Under the pieces are notes generated by a model, which was given only the letters and a program-made list of their open reading frames with translations, was not told the origin of the DNA and did no database searches. Positions 31,031-42,480 of a stretch of DNA of 64,000 bases are shown piece by piece; within the stretch, counting starts at the first letter, position 1; each line of letters begins with the position of its first letter. This DNA is from Mangrovicella endophytica. GTDB taxonomy: Bacteria; Pseudomonadota; Alphaproteobacteria; Rhizobiales; Rhizobiaceae. Location: contig NZ_PKMZ01000004.1 of assembly GCF_002893625.1 (NCBI RefSeq), forward strand, positions 186,001 to 250,000, given 5' to 3'. A program made the position numbers and the translations under genes.

Positions 31031-31804
31031 ATGACATCGGTTTCGGCCCGGTTTCCGGATCTCGCCGGCAGGTCGGTCTTCATCACCGGCGGCGGCTCCG
31101 GGATCGGCGCTTCACTCACCGAAGGCTTCCTCGAACAGGGCTGCCGCGTTGCCTTCGTGCAGCGCTCGGATGCCAGCGCGCTCTGCGACCGGCTGGAAGC
31201 TGACTACGGAACGCGGCCGCTGTTCATCCCCTGCGACATCACCGATGTCGACGCATTGGTCGCCGCGATGCGCGAGGCCAAGGCCGCCCACGGGCCGATC
31301 GAGGTGCTCGTCAACAACGCCGCATCGGACAACCGCCATGGTCTGTCGGATTATTCGGTCGCCGACTACGACCGCTCCATGGCGGTGAACCTCCGGCCGC
31401 ACTTCTTCACCGCGCAGGAAGCCGCCGCAGACATGAAGGCTGCCGGCCGCGGCACCATCATCAACTACTCCTCGATCTCCTACATGATGGGCAATGCCGG
31501 CTACCCCGCCTATGTCGCGGCGAAGTCCGCCATCACCGGGCTGACGCGCGGCCTCGCTCGCGAGCTCGGTCCCTTCGGCATCCGCGTCAATGCGCTGATG
31601 CCGGGCTGGGTGCTCACGGAGCGCCAGCGCGATCTCTGGGTGACGCCGGAGGGCCTCGCGGCGCATCTCGAACGCCAGTGCCTGCCGCGCGAGATCGTGC
31701 CCGAGGACATGGTCGGGCCGACGCTGTTCCTGGCGTCGGATGCTTCCAGCGTGATGACCGGACAGGCGCTCGTCGTCGATGCCGGCGTGGTGGTGACGGG
31801 ATGA
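31031..31804 (+). CDS. Short-chain dehydrogenase, probable D-galactose 1-dehydrogenase
   Basis: This 257-residue NAD(P)-dependent SDR has the cofactor motif TGGGSGIG, LVNNAA and the catalytic Ser...Tyr-x-x-x-Lys (SSISYMM then YVAAK). It leads an operon with KDGal kinase, KDPGal aldolase and a lactonase. Oxidation of D-galactose (or a related aldose such as L-arabinose or D-fucose) to the lactone is therefore the likely step. The ATG at 31031 is preceded by GAGAGG; the frame opens earlier at 30890 but that part looks non-coding. It overlaps the next gene by ATGA. Confidence 0.8.
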   Translation: MTSVSARFPDLAGRSVFITGGGSGIGASLTEGFLEQGCRVAFVQRSDASALCDRLEADYGTRPLFIPCDITDVDALVAAMREAKAAHGPIEVLVNNAASDNRHGLSDYSVADYDRSMAVNLRPHFFTAQEAAADMKAAGRGTIINYSSISYMMGNAGYPAYVAAKSAITGLTRGLARELGPFGIRVNALMPGWVLTERQRDLWVTPEGLAAHLERQCLPREIVPEDMVGPTLFLASDASSVMTGQALVVDAGVVVTG

Positions 31805-32739
31805 GCGCCCCTTACGTCGCCGTCGACTGGGGCACCTCCAGCTTCCGCCTGTGGCTGCTCGGCCCTGACGGGTCGGTGCTTGCGGAGTCGCGCGGCGACG
31901 AGGGGATGACGGTCTCGGCCGCGACGAGCGGCTTCCCGGCCGTGCTCGCCAAGCACCTCGCCGCCGTCGAGGCGCCGGACAGGCTGCCGGTGGTGATCTG
32001 CGGCATGGCCGGCGCGCGGCAGGGCTGGCGCGAGGCCGGCTATGTCGAGACACCGGCGCCGCTCGCCGCCCTGTTCGATGCCGCCATCGCCTTCGAGGAT
32101 GGGGCCCGCGCCGTCCGTATCCTGCCAGGTATCGCGCAGCGCCAAGCGGGGCGGCCGGACGTCATGCGCGGCGAGGAAACGCAGCTTGCCGGCGCGCTTT
32201 CGACCGGCGCTGGCGGCGACGGGCTGATCTGCCTGCCGGGCACCCATTCGAAGTGGGCGAGCATCGCGGATGGGACCGTCACCGGCTTCTCGACCTTCAT
32301 GACCGGCGAGACCTTCGCGCTGTTTTCGCGCCATTCGATCCTCAGCCATACGATCGACGCGGCCGCCGACACCGATCCGCAGGGCGAGGCCTTCCGCAAC
32401 GCTGTCATCGCCGGTTTCCGGGAGCCGCAGCGGCTTTTGAACGCGCTGTTTGCGATCCGCGCCGGTGGGCTTCTGGGAGTGAGTGACGCAAAGGACGCCG
32501 GAGCGACCCTGTCGGGCCTTCTCATCGGCCAAGAGATCGCCGGCGCGCTGGGCGACAGACCAAACACCGCCGTCACGCTCGTCGCCTCTGGCCGCATGGC
32601 GCGCCTTTATGACAGCGCTCTAACCGCCTGCGGCATCACCGCCGGCATCGTCGACGCCGATGCGGCGGTCAGAGCCGGCCTCTTCGCCGCAGCCCAGCGC
32701 TTCTGGGGACCGCAGAGCAAGGACACAATCAGCGCATGA
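31801..32739 (+). CDS. dgoK: 2-dehydro-3-deoxygalactonokinase
   Basis: DgoK phosphorylates 2-keto-3-deoxy-galactonate at position 6 in the De Ley-Doudoroff pathway. The 312-residue protein has the N-terminal phosphate motif VDWGTSSFRLWLL, CGMAGARQGW and CLPGTHSKWA, all typical of the family. The start overlaps the SDR stop (ATGA), and the stop overlaps the aldolase start, so the operon is translationally coupled. ATP is the expected phosphate donor. Confidence 0.93.
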   Translation: MSAPYVAVDWGTSSFRLWLLGPDGSVLAESRGDEGMTVSAATSGFPAVLAKHLAAVEAPDRLPVVICGMAGARQGWREAGYVETPAPLAALFDAAIAFEDGARAVRILPGIAQRQAGRPDVMRGEETQLAGALSTGAGGDGLICLPGTHSKWASIADGTVTGFSTFMTGETFALFSRHSILSHTIDAAADTDPQGEAFRNAVIAGFREPQRLLNALFAIRAGGLLGVSDAKDAGATLSGLLIGQEIAGALGDRPNTAVTLVASGRMARLYDSALTACGITAGIVDADAAVRAGLFAAAQRFWGPQSKDTISA

Positions 32740-33371
32740 GCGAAACCAATCCTGTCGCCGCCCTCCCCCGTGGCCTCATCGCCATCTTGCGGGGACTGAA
32801 GCCGGAGGAGAGCCAAAGCGTCGTCGGCGCGCTGATCGAGGCCGGCTTTACGGCGATCGAGATCCCGCTGAACTCGCCGGAGCCCTTCCGCTCCATCGAG
32901 ACGGCGGTGAAGCTCGCCCCGGCCGACTGCCTGATCGGCGCCGGTACGGTGCTCACGGCCGATGACGTCGTGCGCCTCGACGGGATCGGCGGTCGGCTCG
33001 TCATCAGCCCGAATGTCGATGTCGACGTGCTCGGCGAAGCTGCGCGCCGCTCCATGGTGACAATGCCGGGCGTCTTCACGCCGACGGAGGCCTTCACCGC
33101 AATCAAGGCCGGCGCGACGGCGCTGAAGTTCTTCCCCGCCAGCGTGCTCGGACCCGCCGGCATCGCGGCGATCCGGGCCGTGCTGCCGCCGGCGCTGCCG
33201 ATCGGCGCGGTGGGCGGCGTGTCGGAGCGCGACTTCTCGGCCTACAGGGCCGTCGGCGTGCGTACCTTCGGCATCGGCTCCAGCCTCTACAAGCCGGGCT
33301 CCAGCGCAGCCGAGGTGGGCGCCAAGGCACGGGCGATCGTTCAAGCCTATGATGAGGCCTTTGCAGGATGA
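32736..33371 (+). CDS. dgoA: 2-dehydro-3-deoxy-6-phosphogalactonate aldolase
   Basis: DgoA splits KDPGal into pyruvate and glyceraldehyde 3-phosphate. The 211-residue class I aldolase shows AILRGLKPEE at the front, EIPLNSPEPFRSIE, and the Schiff-base lysine in ATALKFFPAS. Size matches stand-alone DgoA, not the dehydratase fusion. It sits between dgoK and the lactonase gene with ATGA overlaps on both sides. Confidence 0.93.
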   Translation: MSETNPVAALPRGLIAILRGLKPEESQSVVGALIEAGFTAIEIPLNSPEPFRSIETAVKLAPADCLIGAGTVLTADDVVRLDGIGGRLVISPNVDVDVLGEAARRSMVTMPGVFTPTEAFTAIKAGATALKFFPASVLGPAGIAAIRAVLPPALPIGAVGGVSERDFSAYRAVGVRTFGIGSSLYKPGSSAAEVGAKARAIVQAYDEAFAG

Positions 33372-34243
33372 GCCAGGAACCGCGCATCTTCTGCGACATC
33401 GCCGCTCAGCTCGGCGAAGGCGTCACCTACGATCCGACCACCGACACGGTCTGGTGGTTCGACATCGAGAGCAAGCGGCTGTTCGAGCGCGGGCTCACGG
33501 CAGATCGCACCACAATCCACGAACTGCCCTTCATGGCGAGCGCGCTGGCCCGCATCGATGCAGGGCGTCAGCTGGTGATGGCCGAGGACGGGCTCTACAT
33601 CCGCGACGTCGCGACGGGCGCCCTGACGCTGCACCGGCCGATCGAGGCGGACAATCCCGCCACGCGCTCCAATGACAGCCGCGTCCATGCCTCCGGCGCC
33701 TTCTGGATCAGCACCATGGGCAAAGGCGGTGAGCCGAAAGCGGGCGCGATCTACTGGTACCGCAGGGGCGAGGTGAAGCAGCTCTATCCGGAGATCGGCA
33801 TCCCGAACTCCATCTCCTTCGCGCCGGACGGCTCGATCGCCTACTTCACCGACACCAAGGACAACCGCATCATGCGGGTGGCGATCGATCCCTGGAGCGG
33901 TCTGCCAACGGCCGAGCCAGAGGTGCTGGTCGACAAGGACGGACAGAAGGGCGGCCATGACGGCTCGGTGGTGGATGCCGACGGTGTCCTCTGGAATGCC
34001 CGCTGGGGCAGCGGCAAGCTCTATAGCTACCGCCCGGACGGCACGCTCCTGCGCACCGTCGACATGCCGGCAGCCCAGGTGAGCTGCCCAGCTTTCGTCG
34101 GCCAGAAAGCCGACCGCGTAGTGGTGACCTCCGCCTGGTCCGGCCTGTCGGAGGCCGAGCGCGCTGCCGACCCTGAGGCCGGCAAGACCTTCATCCTCGA
34201 CCTCGGCGTGCCCGGCCGGCATGAGCCGGACGTGGTGCTATAA
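33368..34243 (+). CDS. SMP-30/gluconolactonase-family sugar lactonase
   Basis: This 291-residue six-bladed beta-propeller of the SMP-30/regucalcin family hydrolyses a sugar lactone to the acid. Metal-ligand positions are suggested by QLGEGVTYD, NDSRVHASGAFW, IPNSISFAPDG and HDGSVVDADG. In this operon it should open galactono-lactone made by the SDR. It is the last gene and overlaps dgoA by ATGA. A galactonate dehydratase is needed to complete the pathway but is not in the window. Confidence 0.9.
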   Translation: MSQEPRIFCDIAAQLGEGVTYDPTTDTVWWFDIESKRLFERGLTADRTTIHELPFMASALARIDAGRQLVMAEDGLYIRDVATGALTLHRPIEADNPATRSNDSRVHASGAFWISTMGKGGEPKAGAIYWYRRGEVKQLYPEIGIPNSISFAPDGSIAYFTDTKDNRIMRVAIDPWSGLPTAEPEVLVDKDGQKGGHDGSVVDADGVLWNARWGSGKLYSYRPDGTLLRTVDMPAAQVSCPAFVGQKADRVVVTSAWSGLSEAERAADPEAGKTFILDLGVPGRHEPDVVL

Positions 34244-34343
34244 GGCAGCGCCGCCGGCACTCGTTTGACCAGGCGGGCAGTTGCTCTTCCCGCATGCTTC
34301 TCAGTCCGTTCCGCTGAAGCCGGCGTCCGCCTTCCGCAAAGGC

Positions 34344-35324
34344 TCAGCTGAAGCCGGCGACGGCCTGCGGCCGGTACGGCGCCTCCAGCCGCGCGATCTC
34401 CTCGGGCGTCAGCTCGATGGCGAGCGAGGCGACGGCATCCTCCAGATGCTGCATCTTGGTTGCGCCGACGATTGGCGCGCTGACTTCCGGCTTGCCACGC
34501 ACCCAGGCGAGCGCGATCTGTGCCCGCGGCACGCCGCGCTCGGCCGCGACCGCCGCCACGGCCTCGATGACCGCGCGCTCGGCATCGGCGTCCTTCTGGT
34601 AGAGCGTCTTGCCGAAGGCATCGGTATCCGATCGCTTCGTTTCAGCCGCCCAGTCACGGGTGAGACGCCCCCGCGCCAGCGGGCTCCACGGGATGACGCC
34701 GATGCCCTGATCGGCGCAGAGCGGCAGCATCTCGCGCTCCTCCTCGCGGTAGAGGAGATTGAGGTGGTTCTGCATGGTGACGAAGCGCGTCCAGCCGTGC
34801 TGCTCGGCGAGGAACAGCGCCTTGGCGAACTGCCAGGCATGCATGGAGGAGGCGCCGATATAGCGGGCCTTGCCGGCCTTCACCACGTCGTGCAGCGCTT
34901 CCAGCGTCTCCTCGAGCGGAACCGAATAGTCCCAGCGGTGGATCTGGTAGAGATCGACATAGTCGGTGCCGAGACGGCGCAGGCTATTGTCGATCTCGGT
35001 GAAGATCGCTTTGCGCGAGAGCCCCTGCCCGTTCGGTCCTTCATGCATGCGGCCGTTGACCTTGGTGGCGATGACCAGCTCGTCGCGGCGGCCGAAGTCC
35101 TTCAGCGCCCGGCCGACGATCTCCTCACTGGTGCCGTCGGAATAGACATTGGCCGTGTCGAAGAAGTTGATCCCGAGTTCGATCGCGCGGCGGATGAAGG
35201 GACGGCTCTCCTCCTCCGGCAGCGACCAGGGGTGGGTCCCCCGCTCCGGCACGCCATAGCTCATGCAGCCTAGGCACAAAGGCGAGATGTCGAGGCCGGT
35301 GCGGCCGAGTTTTACGGTTTTCAT
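34344..35324 (-). CDS. Aldo/keto reductase
   Basis: This 326-residue NADP-linked oxidoreductase has the TIM-barrel aldo/keto reductase fold. Motifs are FFDTANVYSDGTSEEIVGRA (catalytic Asp and Tyr), VIATKVNG (Lys) and LYQIHRWDY (His). Closest in feel to the YajO/Tas subgroup with broad aldehyde specificity. The ATG at 35324 begins MKTVKLGRTGLDIS, the normal family start. It converges on the galactose operon and its role is not fixed by neighbours. Confidence 0.9.
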   Translation of the reverse strand: MKTVKLGRTGLDISPLCLGCMSYGVPERGTHPWSLPEEESRPFIRRAIELGINFFDTANVYSDGTSEEIVGRALKDFGRRDELVIATKVNGRMHEGPNGQGLSRKAIFTEIDNSLRRLGTDYVDLYQIHRWDYSVPLEETLEALHDVVKAGKARYIGASSMHAWQFAKALFLAEQHGWTRFVTMQNHLNLLYREEEREMLPLCADQGIGVIPWSPLARGRLTRDWAAETKRSDTDAFGKTLYQKDADAERAVIEAVAAVAAERGVPRAQIALAWVRGKPEVSAPIVGATKMQHLEDAVASLAIELTPEEIARLEAPYRPQAVAGFS

Positions 35325-35465
35325 GGCAGTCCTCACAGGCGGCCGGCGCCGATCCATGGGAGGAGCGCCGTTCCCGCCCTCAGATGGAACGGCGGCCGCC
35401 GGAGGAAAGCCGACAGCCGCCATGTTGTTCGATGACTGGCGAGGCCTCGGCGCCCCGCGTCTGGC

Positions 35466-36986
35466 TTACGGTGCCACGGTGCTGAGCGGAGCCGGCGTGG
35501 TGCCGGCGCGGGCATGCTCGATGGCGAACTCCTCCTCAGGCGAGAGGATCAGCCGGTGCCGGCCGACCAGCGCGAAATAGGCGATGGCGACGGCAAACCA
35601 GACGGCGACCCAGAGCACGCCTTTGGAGAAGTTCGGATCCTGCACCTGATAGCCGAGCGTCACCACGGCGATGATGATCGTCAGCACCGCGCCCGGTACG
35701 CCGAGCGGCGAGCGGAAGGGCCGCTCCATCGCCGGCATGTTCCGACGCAATAGGATGAAGGAGATGGCCTGCATGATGTAGGAGAACATCGCGCCAAACA
35801 CCGCCATGTTGAGGAGGACGCTGCCGATGGCGCTGCCGCCTTCGGACGCTCCGAGCGCAAACCAGATCGCCAGCATCACGCCGAGCCCGACGAGGGCGCC
35901 GGCGATCATCGCGACATAGGGCGTCTTGTAGGTCGGGTGCGTCACTGACAGGGCGGTCGGGAAGTAGCCGGCCCGCGACAGCGAATAGACCTGCCGCCCC
36001 TGCGCATAGAGGATGGTGTGGAAGCTGGCGATGAGGCCGGTCAGCGCGACGATGCCGAGCAGCACGACGCCACCGTCGCCATATACGGCCTTGAAGCCGT
36101 CGAGCAGCGGCTCCAGCGCCGAACCCAGGTGGAAGGCGCCGACGCCCGGCAGCGACGGGTTGAGGAGCACGATCATGAAGGCCGACAGCATCAAAGTCAG
36201 CATGCCGAGGATGATGCCGCGCGGCATGTCGCGCTTCGGATCGACCGACTCCTCGGCCGCGAGCGGAAGCTGCTCGATGGCGAGAAACAGCCAGACGGCG
36301 AAAGGCAGCGTCGCGAGGACGCCCGAGAGGCCGAAGGGGAACCACGGACCGTTGCCTTCGGGAAGCTCGACCGCCGCGCCGTCCGGGCCAACGCCGATGT
36401 TCAGCGCCCACCGCCCGAAGTCCATGTTGGGAATGGCGCTGATCCAGAAGAAGACGAGGACGGCGAGCGAGATCAGCGTGACGACCAGCGTCACCTTGAA
36501 GGAGAGCTCGAGCCCGAAGACGTTGAGCGCCAGGAAGATGGCGTAGAAGACGATCCAGATGAAGGGCGAATAGGCCGCGTCCAGCCCGAGGATCGAATTC
36601 ACATAGGCGGTGATGAAGGTCACCACCACGGCCGGTGTCAGGACGTATTCGACGTTCTCGCAGAGGCCCGTGATGAAGCCGCCCCACGGCCCCATCGCCG
36701 TGCGGGCGAAGGAATAGGCGGCGCCCGTATGCGGCAGCGCCGGGCTCATCTCGGCGATGGAGAAGGTCAGGCCGAGATACATGACCGCGATGATCATGCC
36801 GGCGACGAGCATGCCGCCCCAGCCGCCGGTGGCGAAGCCGAAGTTCCAGCCGGAGAAGTGGCCGGAGATCACCGCCCCGACGCCGAGCGCCCATAGCGAC
36901 CAGACACCGGCATAGCGACTGAGGCCGCGTTTTTCGAAGTAGCCGCTTTCGGCAGTACGGTACTGGATGCTTGGATCGCCCGCCAT
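35466..36986 (-). CDS. eat: Ethanolamine permease, APC family
   Basis: This 506-residue inner-membrane transporter has 12 predicted helices of the amino acid-polyamine-organocation superfamily. The N-terminal part SRYAGVWSLWALGVGAVISG and SAFMIV/ AEESVDPKRDMPRGI loop resemble bacterial ethanolamine permeases. It lies just after eutBC on the same strand, which supports ethanolamine as substrate. The ATG at 36986 is chosen over one at 37025, which lies in an inverted repeat (CTATGG/CCATAG, 37007-37028). It may have its own promoter in the 115-bp gap after eutC. Confidence 0.88.
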   Translation of the reverse strand: MAGDPSIQYRTAESGYFEKRGLSRYAGVWSLWALGVGAVISGHFSGWNFGFATGGWGGMLVAGMIIAVMYLGLTFSIAEMSPALPHTGAAYSFARTAMGPWGGFITGLCENVEYVLTPAVVVTFITAYVNSILGLDAAYSPFIWIVFYAIFLALNVFGLELSFKVTLVVTLISLAVLVFFWISAIPNMDFGRWALNIGVGPDGAAVELPEGNGPWFPFGLSGVLATLPFAVWLFLAIEQLPLAAEESVDPKRDMPRGIILGMLTLMLSAFMIVLLNPSLPGVGAFHLGSALEPLLDGFKAVYGDGGVVLLGIVALTGLIASFHTILYAQGRQVYSLSRAGYFPTALSVTHPTYKTPYVAMIAGALVGLGVMLAIWFALGASEGGSAIGSVLLNMAVFGAMFSYIMQAISFILLRRNMPAMERPFRSPLGVPGAVLTIIIAVVTLGYQVQDPNFSKGVLWVAVWFAVAIAYFALVGRHRLILSPEEEFAIEHARAGTTPAPLSTVAP

Positions 36987-37101
36987 TCTCTTGGTCTCCG
37001 AAGAACTATGGCCTCCCGAGACCATAGTGATTGGGGATTTTTGCTGGCGTCAACTATGATGAATTAGGCAAATGCCCAATAAAGATACAGGCGAATGCGC
37101 A

Positions 37102-37908
37102 TCATGACGGCGGCCGCCCAAGCAACGGATTGGACGCAGGCTCGCCTTCGATGAGCCCTTCGTCGTCTTTCAGGGCGGTGCCGCTGAGGCCGAGGCTCGC
37201 CGAGCGCTTGAGGAGCCCGGCGATCTTCACCGCCGCCAGCTCCGGCGTCAGCCCGCCGCTTCGGATGTTGGAAACGCAGTTGCGATTCGCGTCGCTACGT
37301 CCGGGCTTGGGATCGAAAGTGAGATAGGCACCGAGGCTGTCGGCCGCCGAAAGACCGGGGCGCTCGCCGATCAGCATCAAGGCGATGCGCGCGCCGAGCG
37401 CTGCCCCGACCGGATCGGACAAGGCCACGCGCGCATGGCTCGCCAGCACCACCGGCGCGACACGCCAGCTCTGCGGCACCAGCCTCAGGATCGCGGCGGC
37501 AAGATCGGCGGCATAGAGGTTCACCGCATAGGCCGAGAGGCCGTCGGCGATGATCAGCGCAAGATCGCAGCTCTCGCCGGACGCCCCGGCCTGCAGCGTC
37601 GTGGCAGAGCCGCTGGCGAGGCGCCGGCCGAGGTCGGGACGCCTCAGATAGGTGGCGCGATCGCCGGCTTCGCTGTCTACGGTGAGCGTGGCGATCCCCT
37701 GCGCCTGCAGCACCTCGGCAATGCCGGCGGCATCGAAGGGCGCATGCACGGCATCGCGGGCTCTCGCATGCGCTTCGGCGAAGTCGAGATGCGCGGCGGT
37801 CGGCAGGCCGGCGCCCTGGCGGCCGAGGCCGATCCGCGCGTCGGTGAAGCGTCGCAGAGCCCGCAGCGGATGCGCAGGAACCGGCGGGCGGAGGGGATTG
37901 TCCGCCAT
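37102..37908 (-). CDS. eutC: Ethanolamine ammonia-lyase small subunit
   Basis: The light chain of the adenosylcobalamin-dependent enzyme that converts ethanolamine to acetaldehyde and ammonia. The 268-residue protein has the family stretches RFTDARIGLGRQGAGLPT, LQLIIADGLSA-like LALIIADGLSAYAV, and LMLIGERPGLSAADSLGAYL followed by the C-terminal CVSNIR. Start at 37908 is one base after the eutB stop. Only the two catalytic subunits and a permease are present; no microcompartment shell genes and no reactivase EutA are in the window. Confidence 0.95.
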   Translation of the reverse strand: MADNPLRPPVPAHPLRALRRFTDARIGLGRQGAGLPTAAHLDFAEAHARARDAVHAPFDAAGIAEVLQAQGIATLTVDSEAGDRATYLRRPDLGRRLASGSATTLQAGASGESCDLALIIADGLSAYAVNLYAADLAAAILRLVPQSWRVAPVVLASHARVALSDPVGAALGARIALMLIGERPGLSAADSLGAYLTFDPKPGRSDANRNCVSNIRSGGLTPELAAVKIAGLLKRSASLGLSGTALKDDEGLIEGEPASNPLLGRPPS

Positions 37909-37909
37909 C

Positions 37910-39271
37910 TCAGGCGAGCTCGAGGAGGCGCGAGCGGCCGAGCAGCTCGCCGGAGCGGTCCTCGCCGGCGCCGCGCAGCCGGCCCGCCGCATCGAAGATG
38001 CCCATCCCTTGCGCCCAGGCCTCGAACTCCGGCGCGGCGCGAAGCTCCAGCGTTTCGCGGGCATAGGCAGCGTCATGATAGGAGGTCGACTGGTAGTTCA
38101 GCATGATGTCGTCCGATCCCGGGACGCCCATGATGAAGTTGCAGCCGGCAACGCCGAGCAGCGTCAGCAGCGTATCCATGTCGTTCTGGTCGGCTTCGGC
38201 ATGGTTGGTGTAGCAGACGTCGACGCCCATCGGCACGCCGAGCAGCTTGGCGCAGAAGTGATCCTCCAGACCGGCACGAATGATTTCCTTGCCGTCATAG
38301 AGATATTCCGGCCCGATGAAGCCGACGACGGTGTTGACGAGAAGCGGGTCGAACTCGCGCGCCACCGCATAAGCGCGCGTCTCCATCGTCTGCTGGTCGA
38401 CACCGTGATGGGCATCGGCCGAGAGCGCCGCCCCCTGGCCGGTCTCGAAATACATGACGTTCGATCCGACCGTGCCGCGCCCGAGCGCCAAGGCCGCTTC
38501 ATGCGCCTCGCGCAGCATTGACAGGTTGATGCCGAAGGAGGCGTTGGCCTTCTCAGAGCCCGCGATCGACTGGAAGACGAGATCGACGGGCGCCTGCCGC
38601 TCCATGCACTGCAGCGCGGTGGTGACATGGGCAAGGACGCAGGACTGCACCGGACATTCCAGGCGCTGGCACAGATCCTCGATCAGCTCCAGCAGGCGGC
38701 GCATCGCTGCCGGGCTGTCCGTCGCCGGATTGATGCCGATCACCGCGTCGCCGCAGCCGAACTGAAGGCCATCGAGGATCGAGGCGGCGACGCCCTTCGG
38801 ATCGTCCGTCGGGTGGTTCGGCTGGATGCGAACGGACAGCCGCCCGGGCAGGCCGACGGTGGTGCGGAAGGCGGTGACGACGCGCCGCTTGCGCGCGACC
38901 GCGATGAGGTCCTGGTTGCGCATGATCTTCGAGACGGCGGCGACCATCTCCGGCGTCAGCGCCCATTTCAGAGCCGCAATCGCCTCGCCATCGGCGGCCA
39001 GCAGCCAGTCGCGGAACTCGCCGACCGACCAGTTGCGGATCGACGCAAAGGAGGTCGCGTCATGCTGCGCGAGGATGAGTCGCGAGACCTCGTCGCCTTC
39101 CGGGGCGATCAGCGGCTCCTCCAGAATCTCGGCAAGCGTCACATCGGCCAAGCGGCGCTGGGCGCGCACGCGCTCCTCCTGGCTTTCGGCGGCGAGGCCG
39201 GCCAGGAAATCGCCGGAACGCGCCGGCGACGCTTTTGCCATCAGCGTCTTCAGTGAGAGATCCACGTTCAT
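37910..39271 (-). CDS. eutB: Ethanolamine ammonia-lyase large subunit
   Basis: The catalytic heavy chain, a TIM barrel that binds ethanolamine and the adenosylcobalamin cofactor shared with EutC. From the ATG at 39271 it has 453 residues, the same as E. coli EutB. Recognisable segments are GDGVIGINPATDS-like GCGDAVIGINPATDSP, FQSIAGSEKANASFG, MYFETGQGAALSADAHHGVDQ and GFIGPEYLYDGKEIIRAGLEDHF. It opens the eutBC-permease operon and is divergent from copA. Ethanolamine would serve as nitrogen and carbon source when B12 is available. Confidence 0.96.
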   Translation of the reverse strand: MNVDLSLKTLMAKASPARSGDFLAGLAAESQEERVRAQRRLADVTLAEILEEPLIAPEGDEVSRLILAQHDATSFASIRNWSVGEFRDWLLAADGEAIAALKWALTPEMVAAVSKIMRNQDLIAVARKRRVVTAFRTTVGLPGRLSVRIQPNHPTDDPKGVAASILDGLQFGCGDAVIGINPATDSPAAMRRLLELIEDLCQRLECPVQSCVLAHVTTALQCMERQAPVDLVFQSIAGSEKANASFGINLSMLREAHEAALALGRGTVGSNVMYFETGQGAALSADAHHGVDQQTMETRAYAVAREFDPLLVNTVVGFIGPEYLYDGKEIIRAGLEDHFCAKLLGVPMGVDVCYTNHAEADQNDMDTLLTLLGVAGCNFIMGVPGSDDIMLNYQSTSYHDAAYARETLELRAAPEFEAWAQGMGIFDAAGRLRGAGEDRSGELLGRSRLLELA

Positions 39272-39394
39272 GCCATCAGCCATTCCCGCTGCCGGCGAAC
39301 CGGCGCCTGTCACAGCGCCTGTCGAAGAGGCAGTTCAAACCCGTGCCTCACTTCACGGCAAACGGCGCCGCTCTGCAAGAGCGAACAGGCAGGC

Positions 39395-39426
39395 TTGACC
39401 TTCCAGTTGCAGGAAGCCCCATCTAA
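39395..39426 (+). promoter_or_regulatory. CueR-type promoter of copA
   Basis: A -35 hexamer TTGACC (39395-39400) is followed by the dyad CTTCC-N7-GGAAG (39400-39416), close to the CueR site of E. coli copA (TTGACCTTCC..TGGAAGG). Candidate -10 sequences CATCTA or TCTAAA follow at 19 or 21 bp; long spacers are typical of MerR-family promoters. It lies about 40 bases before the copA start. No cueR gene is adjacent. Confidence 0.7.
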
Positions 39427-39465
39427 ACAGGCGGCCTTTGACGATCCCGATCCGGCAGCTCAGCG

Positions 39466-41994
<2,529 letters not shown>

Positions 41995-42090
41995 CAAGCC
42001 TGGCGGACCGGCCTACTCTTCGAAGAGATCGGCATGCAACCTGCCGAAAGAGACCGACACCTTATCAGCCTGCAAAGAAAACTAGAACGG

Positions 42091-42480
42091 TCACTGTATC
42101 TCGCTCACAGCAAGATAGGAGAAAGGCTTACGACGTACCCTCGAAGGTGCAACTGCCTCCTCTTTGAGAGGGTCATAGACTAGCTGCTTTTCGGGATCGA
42201 ACACGACCCAATGCCAATTCTCGTCTTTGTCGAGCCCGCAGGCGACTATCGACAGTTTGCGAATGGCCGTCCAGCTTGCTGCGGGTTTGGCTCGAGGTTC
42301 ATGCGGAGCTGACAAGCGGTCAAGGGCGGCCTTGATGTCCCCCCATTGCGACCGGAAACTTCTTGTCCTGCAATCGGGAAACATCGCGAGTTGGGCAGCT
42401 TGCTCATCTACATTCGCGATCATCGCGATGCAGGCTGGACCACAACCACTGCTCCTGTTGGTTTGTCGCACGTGCCTCAT
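42091..42480 (-). CDS. Papain/C39-like cysteine peptidase-fold protein paired with a RelB-like antitoxin
   Basis: This 129-residue protein was not recognised as a named family. It has the hallmarks of C39-like cysteine peptidases: near the N-terminus RQTNRSSGCGPACIAMIA gives Q6 and the likely nucleophile C13, and later NWHWVVFDP and LVYDP give H90 and D103, a spacing and order that fits a Gln-Cys-His-Asp active site. There is no signal peptide and no ABC transporter. The start at 42480 overlaps the stop of the RelB/DinJ-like gene by ATGA, as in toxin-antitoxin operons. Base composition is more AT-rich than the neighbours, suggesting transfer. Toxin function is inference. Confidence 0.6.
   Translation of the reverse strand: MRHVRQTNRSSGCGPACIAMIANVDEQAAQLAMFPDCRTRSFRSQWGDIKAALDRLSAPHEPRAKPAASWTAIRKLSIVACGLDKDENWHWVVFDPEKQLVYDPLKEEAVAPSRVRRKPFSYLAVSEIQ

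Noticed and set aside
39303-39323. Direct repeat GCGCCTGTC (two copies 12 bp apart) ahead of eutB as an operator
   Set aside because: The repeat is real but short and GC-rich, lies close to the eutB start and has no known counterpart, so it is not listed as a site.
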